NCBI RefSeq assembly: GCF_024112395.2
Contig: NZ_CP078013.2
Span: 5,208,001-5,272,000 of the forward strand
Length of the DNA stretch: 64,000 bases
Origin: Pseudomonas pergaminensis
GTDB taxonomy: Bacteria; Pseudomonadota; Gammaproteobacteria; Pseudomonadales; Pseudomonadaceae
Direction: 5' to 3'
The first letter of the stretch is position 1. Every line of letters begins with the position of its first letter. This document shows, piece after piece, positions 1 to 7,128 of the stretch. A program made the translations under genes and the position numbers. The notes beneath the pieces are model-generated. The model saw only the letters and a program-made list of their open reading frames with translations. It did not search any database and was not told the origin of the DNA.

Positions 1-600
1 GTGCTGGTGGTGCATGACCTGGCCTATGCCGACATCGTCTACGACGGCTGGAAGGCCCCGTCGATCATGCAGGTGCCCGGTGCCAAGGACATCGCGGTGG
101 AGTTTTTCACCCTGTCCAAGAGCTACAACATGGCCGGCTGGCGCATCGGCTTCATGGTCGGCAACCCGGAACTGGTCAACGCCCTGGCGCGGATCAAGAG
201 CTACCACGACTACGGCACCTTCACCCCGCTGCAGGTGGCAGCCATTGCGGCGCTCGAAGGCGACCAGCAATGCGTGAAAGACATCGCCGAGCAGTACCGC
301 CAACGCCGCAATGTGCTGGTCAAGGGCCTGCATGAACTGGGCTGGATGGTGGAAAATCCGAAGGCGTCGATGTACGTCTGGGCGAAGATTCCCGAGCAGT
401 ATGCCGCCCTGGGTTCGCTGGAATTTGCCAAGAAGTTGCTGCTGGAGGCGAAGGTGTGTGTGTCGCCGGGCATCGGCTTTGGCGAGTATGGCGATGATCA
501 CGTGCGCTTTGCGCTGATCGAGAACCAGGACCGGATTCGCCAGGCGGTGCGCGGGATTCGCGGGATGTTCCGGGCGGATGGGCTGGTCACCAAAGCCTGA
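1..600 (+). CDS. alaC: Alanine-type PLP aminotransferase, 3' part (5' end outside the window)
   Basis: This is the C-terminal 199 residues of a fold-type I, class I/II aminotransferase; the reading frame is open at base 1, so the true start lies upstream. The PLP-binding lysine sits in [16 protein letters not shown] near residue 40, followed by the large-domain elements and the C-terminal domain with the substrate-binding arginine region ([10 protein letters not shown]). The closest family by recognition is the AlaC/YfdZ glutamate-pyruvate aminotransferase, which makes alanine from pyruvate with glutamate as amino donor in the cytosol. Related aspartate or methionine aminotransferases cannot be excluded from a fragment. 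A REP pair follows the stop codon, and the next gene is convergent. Confidence 0.75.
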   Translation: MLVVHDLAYADIVYDGWKAPSIMQVPGAKDIAVEFFTLSKSYNMAGWRIGFMVGNPELVNALARIKSYHDYGTFTPLQVAAIAALEGDQQCVKDIAEQYRQRRNVLVKGLHELGWMVENPKASMYVWAKIPEQYAALGSLEFAKKLLLEAKVCVSPGIGFGEYGDDHVRFALIENQDRIRQAVRGIRGMFRADGLVTKA

Positions 601-629
601 CGCAATCCACCTGTAGAAAGGTGATCAAA

Positions 630-721
630 AATGTGGGAGCTGGCTTGCCTGCGATAGCATCACCTCGGTGTATCTGCTACACCGAGGTGTCTGCATCGCA
701 GGCAAGCCAGCTCCCACATTT
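630..721. repeat. REP pair (REPIN), TGTGGGAGCTGGC type
   Basis: Two inverted REP arms (TGTGGGAGCTGGCTTGCCTG and its complement) flank a central hairpin, CACCTCGGTGTA/TACACCGAGGTG. The element lies between two convergent 3' ends, the usual position for this Pseudomonas repeat family. Confidence 0.9.
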
Positions 722-755
722 GATCGGGTTACCACATGGGTAACGGTGGTGCGGC

Positions 756-2108
756 TTAGACCACCAACGACAACAACATGATGAAGATCAGGGCCACGAT
801 AGACAGGATGGTTTCCATCGCCGTCCAGGTCTTGAACGTCTCGGCCACGGTCATGTTGAAGTACTGCTTCACCAGCCAGAACCCGGCATCGTTGACGTGA
901 GACAGGATCAACGAACCCGCCCCCGTCGCCAACACCAACAGCTCACGGTTAACCCCCGGAATCATCCCCACCACCGGCACCACGATGCCCGCGCCAGTAA
1001 TGGTGGCCACAGTGGCCGAACCGGTTGCCACACGAATCACCGCCGCCACCAGCCACGCCAGCAGGATCGGGTTGATCTGTGCATTCACCGCCATGTGGCC
1101 GATCACATCACCCACGCCGCTGGTCACCAGCATCTGCTTGAAGCCACCACCGGCACCGATGATCAGGATGATCGCAGCGGTCGGCGCCAGGCTGGCGTCG
1201 AGCAACTTGAGGATCTGCTTGGAATGGATGCCCTGGCGATGGCCAAAGGTGTACAGCGACAGCAGCAACGCCAGCAACAGCGCGGTGATCGGGTGACCGA
1301 TCATGTCCATCCAGTTGCGCACCACGTTGCCTTCGGCAAACGCGATGTCGGCGAAGGTTTTCAGCAGCATCAGGAACACCGGCAGCAGCACGGTGACCAG
1401 GGTGATGCCGAAGCTCGGCAGGTCTTTGTTCTCAGGTTCGCGGGCCAGTTGATCGACCAGTTCTTGGGACGGGTTGCCCGGGATGTACTTGGCGATGAAC
1501 GTACCGAAGATCGGGCCGGCGATGATGGCGGTCGGCAAAGCGACGATCAGGCCGTACAGGATGGTCTTGCCGATGTCGGCGCCAAACACGCCGATGGCCA
1601 GCAACGGGCCGGGGTGCGGTGGCACCAGGCCGTGTACCGCCGACAGGCCGGCCAGCAGCGGGATGCCGATCTTGATCAGCGACACACCCGTACGGCGCGC
1701 GACGATGAACACCAGCGGGATCAACAGCACAAAGCCGATCTCGAAGAACAGCGGGATGCCCACCAGGAACGCGGCGAACATCATGGCCCACTGGACCTTC
1801 TCTTTGCCAAAGGCGCGGATCAGGGTCTGGGCGATCTGGTCGGCACCGCCGGATTCGGCCATCATCTTGCCGAGCATCGTGCCCAGCGCAAGGATAATGC
1901 CGACAAAGCCGAGCACCCCGCCGAAACCGTCCTGGAACGCCTTGATGATCTTGTCCACGGGCATGCCCGAAGTCAGGCCGAGGAAGCCGGCCGCGATGAT
2001 CAGCGCAATGAACGGGTGCACCTTGAACTTGGTGATCAGAACGATCAACCCGATGATGGTAACGACTGCGTCAAGCAGTAGGTAGGACTCGTGGGACATG
2101 CCAAACAT
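756..2108 (-). CDS. gntP: Gluconate permease, GntP family
   Basis: A 450-residue, very hydrophobic protein with the layout of GntP-family gluconate:H+ symporters (inner membrane, about 12-14 helices). Typical family stretches are GLVPPHPGPLLAIGVFGADI and the C-terminal TITGAGIVVPV and SHVNDAGFW segments. The start at 2108 is favoured by GGAGAG seven bases upstream. It lies downstream of gntK on the same strand, with 84 bp between them that hold a GntR-like operator and an A/C-rich Hfq/Crc-type motif. It is therefore probably induced by gluconate through GntR and repressed by preferred carbon sources. Gluconate is the expected substrate because of gntK and gntR; other hexonates remain possible. 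Confidence 0.9.
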   Translation of the reverse strand: MFGMSHESYLLLDAVVTIIGLIVLITKFKVHPFIALIIAAGFLGLTSGMPVDKIIKAFQDGFGGVLGFVGIILALGTMLGKMMAESGGADQIAQTLIRAFGKEKVQWAMMFAAFLVGIPLFFEIGFVLLIPLVFIVARRTGVSLIKIGIPLLAGLSAVHGLVPPHPGPLLAIGVFGADIGKTILYGLIVALPTAIIAGPIFGTFIAKYIPGNPSQELVDQLAREPENKDLPSFGITLVTVLLPVFLMLLKTFADIAFAEGNVVRNWMDMIGHPITALLLALLLSLYTFGHRQGIHSKQILKLLDASLAPTAAIILIIGAGGGFKQMLVTSGVGDVIGHMAVNAQINPILLAWLVAAVIRVATGSATVATITGAGIVVPVVGMIPGVNRELLVLATGAGSLILSHVNDAGFWLVKQYFNMTVAETFKTWTAMETILSIVALIFIMLLSLVV

Positions 2109-2123
2109 GGGGGGTCTCTCCTG

Positions 2124-2138
2124 TTTGTTGTTGTTATT
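2124..2138 (-). promoter_or_regulatory. Hfq/Crc-type CA motif in gntP leader
   Basis: On the minus strand the leader reads AATAACAACAACAAACAGGA just before the Shine-Dalgarno. It contains overlapping AANAANAA matches, the motif bound by Hfq/Crc in pseudomonads for catabolite repression at translation. Confidence 0.6.
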
Positions 2139-2165
2139 AAAGCGGGTGTTGAATTTCCTGCCGGG

Positions 2166-2177
2166 GATAGCGCTATC
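2166..2177. promoter_or_regulatory. Candidate GntR operator upstream of gntP
   Basis: Perfect 12-bp palindrome GATAGCGCTATC. The same core recurs at 2745 and 2907. The minus strand reads AAAAGATAGCGCT, like the AAG-N-TAGCGCT core I recall for the Pseudomonas GntR site. Confidence 0.65.
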
Positions 2178-2192
2178 TTTTCCGGCAAAAAA

Positions 2193-2726
2193 TTATTTGG
2201 ATGGTTCAAAACCGTGTTGCAGCCACCAGGCGTTGGTCTGCTCGGCCAGTTCCTCGACGCTGTCATCACTGGCGTTGAGGGCCAGGGTCAGCGGCTCGCC
2301 CTTGGGCGATTCAAGGGTGGCGAACTGGCTGTCTATGAGGCTTGCCGGCATGAAATGGCCGGGGCGATGGGACACCCGGTCGGCAGCCACGGCGCGGGTC
2401 AGCTCCAGAAACACGAAACCCAGGCCCGGCGCAGCTTCGCGCAGGTGGTCGCGGTATTTCTTCTTGAGGGCTGAACAGGTCAGTACGGGGTGCTCGCCCG
2501 CTTTGAGCGAACGGCGCAGTTCATCGCACAGGATGTCGAGCCAGCCGGCGCGGTCGTCGTCGTTGAGGGGGTGTCCAGCGCTCATCTTTTCGATGTTGGC
2601 GGCGGGGTGAAAGCTGTCGCCTTCGATGGCAGTCGCACCGTTCAGACGGCACAGGGCCTCGCTGACGCTGGACTTGCCACAGCCGGAAACACCCATGATG
2701 ACCAGGGCGGTAACAGGTTGACTCAT
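2193..2726 (-). CDS. gntK: Gluconokinase
   Basis: A 177-residue P-loop kinase that phosphorylates gluconate to 6-phosphogluconate, feeding the Entner-Doudoroff pathway in the cytosol. The Walker A motif GVSGCGKSS is at residues 12-20. It is followed by EGDSFHPAANIEKMSAGHPL, the gluconate-binding segment typical of GntK, and by CSALKKKYRD and RPGHFMPASLIDSQFATLE. The start at 2726 (MSQPVTALV) gives the normal family length; a longer open frame to 2855 would run over the operator and adds no family sequence. The gene diverges from gntR, and an operator lies 19 bp upstream of its start codon, so direct repression by GntR is likely. Confidence 0.93.
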   Translation of the reverse strand: MSQPVTALVIMGVSGCGKSSVSEALCRLNGATAIEGDSFHPAANIEKMSAGHPLNDDDRAGWLDILCDELRRSLKAGEHPVLTCSALKKKYRDHLREAAPGLGFVFLELTRAVAADRVSHRPGHFMPASLIDSQFATLESPKGEPLTLALNASDDSVEELAEQTNAWWLQHGFEPSK

Positions 2727-2744
2727 GAAACACCTCAGGACGCA

Positions 2745-2756
2745 GATAGCGCTACC
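2745..2756. promoter_or_regulatory. Candidate GntR operator upstream of gntK
   Basis: GATAGCGCTACC, matching the gntP operator in 11 of 12 bases and placed 19 bp upstream of the gntK start, where a bound repressor would block transcription. Confidence 0.65.
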
Positions 2757-2906
2757 TTTGCACGCTGTAAGGCTAGTGCAAAAACAGGCTTTTCCCGCGC
2801 CGTCTTGTCTTTTTTTGGGAGTGACGCGTGCATCCTCTCCAAGCGGCTTACTCAAATTCAGACCGGATCAGGCAACCCGTTATTCAAGAATTTGCAGCCC
2901 TCTGGA

Positions 2907-2918
2907 GACAGCGCTACC
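2907..2918. promoter_or_regulatory. Candidate GntR operator upstream of gntR (autoregulation)
   Basis: GACAGCGCTACC. The minus strand reads ACTAAGGTAGCGCT, which fits AC-N-AAG-N-TAGCGCT exactly. It lies 35 bp before the gntR start codon and suggests autoregulation. Confidence 0.65.
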
Positions 2919-2952
2919 TTAGTGCCTCGATTTTTGTTTGGCAAGCTGCCTG

Positions 2953-3981
2953 ATGACCTCCAAGAACGATAAAAAATTGCGCACCACGGGTCGCCCGACC
3001 CTCAACGAAGTCGCCCGCCTGGCGGGCGTCAGCCCGATTACCGCCTCCCGGGCCCTGCGCGGTATCAGCACCGTCGCCACCGAACTGGTGGAAAAGGTGC
3101 AGCAGGCCGCCGCCGAACTGAACTACGTGGTCAACCCCGCCGCCCGCGCCCTGGCCTCGGCCCAGAGCCATTCGGTCGTGGTGTTGGTACCGTCGCTGTC
3201 CAACCTGCTGTTTATCGAAACCCTCGAAGCCATCCACCAGGTGCTGCGGCCCAAGGGCTTCGAAGTGCTGATCGGCAACTCCCACTATTCCCGTGACGAA
3301 GAAGAAAACCTGCTGCGCAACTACATGGCCTACCAGCCACGGGGGTTGTTGCTGACCGGGTTTGATCGCACCGAAAGCGCCCGACGGATGGTCGAGGCCA
3401 GCCATGTGCCTTGCGTGTACATGATGGATTTGGACCCGAACGCCGGCGTGAACTGCGTAGGGTTCTCGCAATTGGCGGCGGGCGAGACGGCGGCGGCGCA
3501 CCTGCTGTCCCGTGGGCGCAAGCGCCTGGCGTACATTGGCGCGCAGTTGGACCAACGCACGCTGCTGCGGGGTGAAGGTTTCCGCCGCGCACTGCAACAG
3601 GCCGGTATGTATGACCCGGCGCTGGAACTGCTGACACCGCGCCCCTCCTCCGTGGGCCTGGGTGGCGAGTTGTTCTTGCAGCTGCTGGCGGCGCATCCGG
3701 ACGTGGACGCGATCTTCTTCGGCAACGACGACTTGGCCCAGGGCGCGCTGCTAGAAGCCCTGCGCCATGGCATCAAAGTGCCGGAGCGTGTGGCGGTGCT
3801 GGGGTTCAACGACTTGCCGGCGTCGTCGTTCATGGTGCCGCGCCTGAGCAGCATCAGCACCCCGCGTGAAGCGATCGGCCGGCGTGCGGCGGAGCATTTG
3901 TTGACGATCATGGCGGGCAACAAGATCGCCAAGCCGGTGGTGGATATGGGGTTTGAGTTGCAGGTGCGGGAGAGCACATGA
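2953..3981 (+). CDS. gntR: LacI-family gluconate repressor GntR
   Basis: A 342-residue LacI/GalR-type regulator. The N-terminal helix-turn-helix is PTLNEVARLAGVSPITASRALRG (about residues 15-37), with the hinge at NPAARALASAQS. A periplasmic-binding-like sugar domain follows, with LVPSLSNLLF, FFGNDDLAQGALLEA and GFNDLPASSFMVPRLSS. Gluconate or 6-phosphogluconate is the expected inducer. It diverges from gntK and gntP, with three palindromic operators between or beside them. The start at 2953 is the first ATG and leaves a normal N-terminus. Oddity: the last 15 codons (from 3934) recur downstream three times as part of a tandem array, so this C-terminal end may have been replaced by a recombination event; the encoded ending VREST is preserved in each copy. 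Confidence 0.9.
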   Translation: MTSKNDKKLRTTGRPTLNEVARLAGVSPITASRALRGISTVATELVEKVQQAAAELNYVVNPAARALASAQSHSVVVLVPSLSNLLFIETLEAIHQVLRPKGFEVLIGNSHYSRDEEENLLRNYMAYQPRGLLLTGFDRTESARRMVEASHVPCVYMMDLDPNAGVNCVGFSQLAAGETAAAHLLSRGRKRLAYIGAQLDQRTLLRGEGFRRALQQAGMYDPALELLTPRPSSVGLGGELFLQLLAAHPDVDAIFFGNDDLAQGALLEALRHGIKVPERVAVLGFNDLPASSFMVPRLSSISTPREAIGRRAAEHLLTIMAGNKIAKPVVDMGFELQVREST

Positions 3982-4065
3982 GCGTCTAGCCGGCCATAAT
4001 TTTGGAGAATTGAACGTGCTCTGATAGGCAAGGCCATGGACAACACACCCCGCGCCACTGACACA

Positions 4066-4109
4066 AAAATTGCACCTGGAAAGGCGTGCCCTCTGAGGTG
4101 CAAATTTTT
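4066..4109 (+). terminator. Possible terminator after gntR, repeated in each unit
   Basis: TTGCACCT (4070-4077) pairs with AGGTGCAA (4096-4103) across an 18-nt loop, followed by a T run. Units 2 and 3 keep the stem, but their T run is interrupted by C, so function there is doubtful. Confidence 0.5.
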
Positions 4110-4161
4110 CTGTTTAACGCTTCAAAAAAACTTTTAGCCTAGCCACTACCCCACAATAAAA

Positions 4162-4181
4162 TACTGTCAACTATGACAGTA
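4162..4181. promoter_or_regulatory. 20-bp palindrome in leader of unit 1
   Basis: TACTGTCAACTATGACAGTA, two perfect 8-bp arms around ACTA, 92 bp upstream of the start codon. It is identical in all three units and is a candidate operator. Confidence 0.55.
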
Positions 4182-4273
4182 GACAATGCCTCACTTACGA
4201 CGCGTAATAAGGACGACAGTTTAGTTAACCTATAAAACTGTGAGCACTTTAAACAAACAAAGGAGTTTCACTC

Positions 4274-4693
4274 ATGAAGTTTTATACAGGCAAAGAAGAC
4301 GCCCCCTTTTCAGAAGGGAATTTCAACATAACAAAATCGCCAGACGGTCCATTTATCACCGACCAAGTCAGAATGGATAAAGACAACAGATACCTCCATG
4401 TCTCAGGTTACAAAATACTTGACAGTGGTGAACGCGCAAGAGTATCTCTAACCTTTCTTAATAAAGAAGGAACATTCACGGGCAACTTCGGCAACCCTGA
4501 TCTACCACCATGGGGTTCCTACAATGTAGGCAACTGGGGGTACCTGGTTCGGCAAGGAGAAACAACACACACCTACCTCGAAAAGCCTGAACATGCAACC
4601 GGCAAATTTCGTTTCATCGTAAGGATCGACGGTACAGATGTTGAGTGTGAAGGCGATTTCAACGTACAAAAGCATGCAGATCCCTACCCCTAA
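4274..4693 (+). CDS. Unknown 139-residue protein, array copy 1
   Basis: Family not recognised. The protein is hydrophilic, has no signal peptide or membrane segment, and alternates short beta-like strands, suggesting a compact beta fold. It aligns without gaps to the other two copies: by hand count 99 of 139 residues match copy 3 and 86 match copy 2. Constant blocks are NITKSP-GPFI (residues 18-28), SGERA-VSL and EGTF-GNFG (51-73), PWG (79-81), TTHTYL-KPEHATGKF (97-112) and ECEG (124-127). Variable blocks lie at 2-16, 34-49, 82-95 and 113-123. AAAGGAG lies eight bases before the ATG and should give strong translation. A single cysteine is conserved. The gene is probably horizontally acquired, judging by its AT-rich composition beside gntR. 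Confidence 0.85.
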   Translation: MKFYTGKEDAPFSEGNFNITKSPDGPFITDQVRMDKDNRYLHVSGYKILDSGERARVSLTFLNKEGTFTGNFGNPDLPPWGSYNVGNWGYLVRQGETTHTYLEKPEHATGKFRFIVRIDGTDVECEGDFNVQKHADPYP

Positions 4694-4723
4694 TTCGTTT
4701 CCTTTTACAACTCACTGCTTTTT

Positions 4724-4752
4724 CCGGCTCTATATTAGAAAGTTAGAGCCGG
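4724..4752 (+). terminator. Hairpin after array gene 1
   Basis: CCGGCTCTA pairs with TAGAGCCGG over an 11-nt loop, 30 bases after the stop codon. No clear T tract follows, so it may stabilise the mRNA end rather than terminate. Confidence 0.4.
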
Positions 4753-5152
4753 ACCCTCTTCAGAGAGGCGTTAGCCCTCGCCCAGCAACCTCAGGTTCTC
4801 GCGAACCAAGAACAGTTTCAGTATCGTCGAATCAGCTGAAGGTAAAGTTAGCTGCTAAACCATAAGTTTGTTCACCCCCCCTATTGACACAATGGGCATA
4901 AACTCTCGCAAACCGTAAATCCGGTGGTGGATATGGGGTTTGAGTTGCAGGTGCGGGAGAGCACATGAGCGTCTAGCCGACGACCATAATTTTGAAGAGT
5001 TGAACGTGCTCTGATAGGCAAGGCCGTGGACAACACACCCCGCGCCACTGACACAAAAATTGCACCTTGAAAGGCGTGGCCTCTGAGGTGCAAATTCTTC
5101 TGTTTAACGCTTCAAAAAAACTTTTAGCCTAGCCATTACCCCACAATAAAAA

Positions 5153-5172
5153 TACTGTCAACTATGACAGTA
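5153..5172. promoter_or_regulatory. 20-bp palindrome in leader of unit 2
   Basis: Exact copy of TACTGTCAACTATGACAGTA, 93 bp upstream of array gene 2. Confidence 0.55.
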
Positions 5173-5265
5173 GACAACGCATCACTTACGACGCGTAATA
5201 AGGACGACAGTTTTAGTTAAACTATAAAACCGTGAGCACTTTAAACAAACAAAGGAGTTTCACTC

Positions 5266-5685
5266 ATGAAGCTTTATACAAGTAACGAAAACAACTTCTT
5301 TTCAAAAGGGAGTTTCAACATAACAAAATCGCCAAACGGTCCATTTATCGCCGACCACGTCAGAATTTATACAGACCTCGGATATCTCGCTGTCACAGGG
5401 GACACAATACTTGACAGAGGTGAACGCGCAGGAGTAAGTCTATACTTTCTTGCTATAGAAGGAACATTCATGGGCAACTTTGGCGGCCCTGATGTAACAC
5501 CATGGGGTTACTACGATATAGTTAACTGGTCGCACTCTGCTCTGCGCGGAAAAACAACACACACCTATCTCAACAAGCCTGAACATGCAACTGGCAAATT
5601 TAGTTTCATCATAAGTATCAGCGGTACAGAACATGAGTGTGAAGGCGAATTCAACGTACAAAGGCTTATGAATCCCGTCCCCTAA
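5266..5685 (+). CDS. Unknown 139-residue protein, array copy 2 (most diverged)
   Basis: Second array gene, same length and start context (AAAGGAGTTTCACTC before ATG) as copy 1. It keeps the constant blocks FNITKSP-GPFI, GERA-VSL, EGTF-GNFG, PWGYY, TTHTYL-KPEHATGKF and ECEGEFN, but differs in nearly all variable blocks; for example FLAIEG replaces FLNKEG and NWSHSALRGK replaces NWGYLVRQGE. Against copy 1, 53 codons change the amino acid and only about six differ silently (hand count). No frameshift or stop is present, so it looks functional. Family and function are unknown. Its position in the array argues for divergence after duplication or for exchange of the coding core between strains. Confidence 0.85.
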   Translation: MKLYTSNENNFFSKGSFNITKSPNGPFIADHVRIYTDLGYLAVTGDTILDRGERAGVSLYFLAIEGTFMGNFGGPDVTPWGYYDIVNWSHSALRGKTTHTYLNKPEHATGKFSFIISISGTEHECEGEFNVQRLMNPVP

Positions 5686-5713
5686 TTCACTCCCTTTTAC
5701 AACTCACTGCTTT

Positions 5714-5742
5714 CCGGCTCTATATTAGAAAGTTAGAGCCGG
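5714..5742 (+). terminator. Hairpin after array gene 2
   Basis: Same CCGGCTCTA/TAGAGCCGG hairpin as after gene 1, with no clear T tract. Confidence 0.4.
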
Positions 5743-6142
5743 ACCCTCTTCAGAGAGGCGTTAGCCCTCGCCCAGCAACCTCAGGATCTCGCGAACCAAG
5801 AACAGTTTCAGTATCGTCGAATCAGCTGAAGGTAAAGTTAGCTGCTAAACCATAAGTTTGTTCATACCCCCCCTATTGACACAATGGGCATAAAACTCTC
5901 GCAAACCGTAAATCCGGTGGTGGATATGGGGTTTGAGTTGCAGGTGCGGGAGAGCACATGAGCGTCTAGCCGGCCATAATTTTGGAGAATTGAACGTGCT
6001 CTGATAGGCAAGGCCATGGACAACACAACCCGCGCCACTGACACAAAAATTGCACCTGGAAAGGCGTGACCTCTGAGGTGCAAATTCTTCTGTTTAACGC
6101 TTCAAAAAAACTTTTAGCATAGCCATTACCCCACAATAAAAA

Positions 6143-6162
6143 TACTGTCAACTATGACAGTA
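6143..6162. promoter_or_regulatory. 20-bp palindrome in leader of unit 3
   Basis: Exact copy of TACTGTCAACTATGACAGTA, 93 bp upstream of array gene 3. A second inverted repeat, ACAGTTTTA/TAAAACTGT, lies at 6197-6223, nearer the start codon. Confidence 0.55.
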
Positions 6163-6255
6163 GACAATGCCTCACTTACGACGCCTAATAAGGACGACAG
6201 TTTTAGTTAAACTATAAAACTGTGAGCACTTTAAACAAACAACGGAGTTTCACTC

Positions 6256-6675
6256 ATGATTTTTCATAAAGACAACGAAGACGGCCCCTTTTCAACAGGG
6301 AGTATCAACGTAACAAAATCGCCAATCGGCCCATTTATCGCCGACCAAGTCAGAATGTATAACGAGAGAAGATATCTCTCTATCTCAGGTTACAAAGTAC
6401 TTGACAGTGGTGAACGCGCAAGAGTATCTCTAACCTTTCTTAATGAAGAAGGAACATTCACGGGCAACTTCGGCAACCCTGATCTACCGCCATGGGGTTA
6501 CTACGGACTAGGCGACTGGTCCTGGACTGCTCTGCGCGGAGAAACAACACACACCTACCTAGAAAAGCCTGAACATGTAACCGGCAAATTTAGTTTCATC
6601 GCAAGGATCCACGGTGCAGATGCTGAATGTGAAGGCGAATTCAACATACAACAGCATTCAGATCCCTACCCCTAA
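6256..6675 (+). CDS. Unknown 139-residue protein, array copy 3
   Basis: Third array gene. It matches copy 1 at 99 of 139 positions; 40 codons differ in amino acid and only five differ silently (codons 25, 40, 78, 102 and 124), while the leaders of the same two units differ by about 3 percent. That pattern points to selection for amino-acid change rather than drift. The central scaffold, from SGERARVSLTFLN to NPDLPPWG, is almost identical to copy 1. The N-terminus (IFHKDNEDG), the region GLGDWSWTALRG and the C-terminal loops are distinct. The Shine-Dalgarno is ACGGAG instead of AAGGAG. It is cytoplasmic by lack of a signal sequence. Function unknown. Confidence 0.85.
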   Translation: MIFHKDNEDGPFSTGSINVTKSPIGPFIADQVRMYNERRYLSISGYKVLDSGERARVSLTFLNEEGTFTGNFGNPDLPPWGYYGLGDWSWTALRGETTHTYLEKPEHVTGKFSFIARIHGADAECEGEFNIQQHSDPYP

Positions 6676-6703
6676 TTCACTCCCTTTTACAACTCACTGC
6701 TTT

Positions 6704-6731
6704 CCGGCTCTATATTATAAGTTAGAGCCGG
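6704..6731 (+). terminator. Hairpin after array gene 3
   Basis: CCGGCTCTA/TAGAGCCGG again, with a one-base shorter loop. Confidence 0.4.
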
Positions 6732-7033
6732 ACCCTCTTCAGAGAGGCGTTAGCCCTCGCCCAGCAACCTCAGGATCTCGCGAACCAAGAATAGTTTCAG
6801 TATCGTCGAATCAGCTGAAGGTAAAGTTAGCTGCTAAACCATAAGTTTGTTCATCCCCACTATTGACACAATGGGCATAAAACTCTCGCAAACCGTAAAG
6901 CCGGTAGTGGACATAGGGTTTGAGTTGCAGGTGCGGGAGAGCACGTAGGACGCCTGTAGGGCGCGACTGACATTGCGGTAAGCGCCTTGCCCGTTTGCCT
7001 ACGCTTACGTCAGAATCCGCCGGCTTGTGCGCC

Positions 7034-7116
7034 GAGGTGGGGGGGCTCTAAGGTTTGCCGGTCGCTGAATGTCTCGGTGATCGGGTTTAGTAGCCCACTT
7101 TTGGACCTCCTAAACC
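7034..7116 (+). ncRNA. C4-like structured leader or antisense RNA
   Basis: The leader resembles phage P1/P7 C4 and P4 CI-type RNAs by recognition. GGGCTCTAA (7044-7052) can pair with TTAGTAGCCC (7088-7095) with one mismatch; an inner CCGGTC/GATCGG stem encloses GCTGAATGTCTCGGT; and GAGGT (7034-7038) can pair with ACCTC (7105-7109). GGTTTAG (7084-7090) is also the exact complement of CTAAACC (7110-7116), which sits directly against the AGGAG ribosome site of the next gene. This is the layout expected of a self-derived antisense switch. The structure was not computed. Confidence 0.5.
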
Positions 7117-7128
7117 AGGAGCACTGCT

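Larger units (their letters stand above)
3934..6944 (+). repeat. Tandem array: three about 990-bp units, each with one unknown gene, bounded by gntR 3'-end copies
   Basis: The 44-bp gntR end (ccggtggtggatatgggg ... agagcac) occurs at 3934, 4921, 5914 and 6901, spaced 987, 993 and 987 bp. The first three copies are identical; the fourth has silent or mild changes and a different stop (ACG TAG). Each unit contains the gntR end, a leader of about 296 bp with a possible terminator and a 20-bp palindrome, a 420-bp gene, and about 230 bp of nearly invariant trailer with a hairpin and a conserved CAGCTGAAGGTAAAGTTAGC stretch. Leaders 1 and 3 differ at about ten places. The units are visibly AT-richer than their surroundings, and no transposase or integrase is present. 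The non-coding gaps 3982-4273, 4694-5265, 5686-6255 and 6676-6944 consist of this repeat and hold no other gene. Confidence 0.95.

Noticed and set aside
897..2081. 394-codon plus-strand frame opposite gntP
   Set aside because: Shadow of the permease gene: composition is His/Gln/Arg-rich and there is no ribosome site.
2727..2855. N-terminal extension of gluconokinase
   Set aside because: It would cover the GntR-like operator and adds no family sequence; the ATG at 2726 precedes the P-loop at normal distance.
4880..4910. Sigma-70 promoter at the end of each array unit (TTGACA followed by CATAAA)
   Set aside because: The spacing is about 8-9 bp instead of 16-18, so the match is probably chance.
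4274..6675. Array proteins as aegerolysin-like toxins or another named family
   Set aside because: Length and beta-rich look are similar, but the conserved aegerolysin residues are not evident; no family call is justified.
3934..6944. Composite transposon
   Set aside because: No transposase, no terminal inverted repeats and no short target duplication; the junctions are the gntR 3' end itself.
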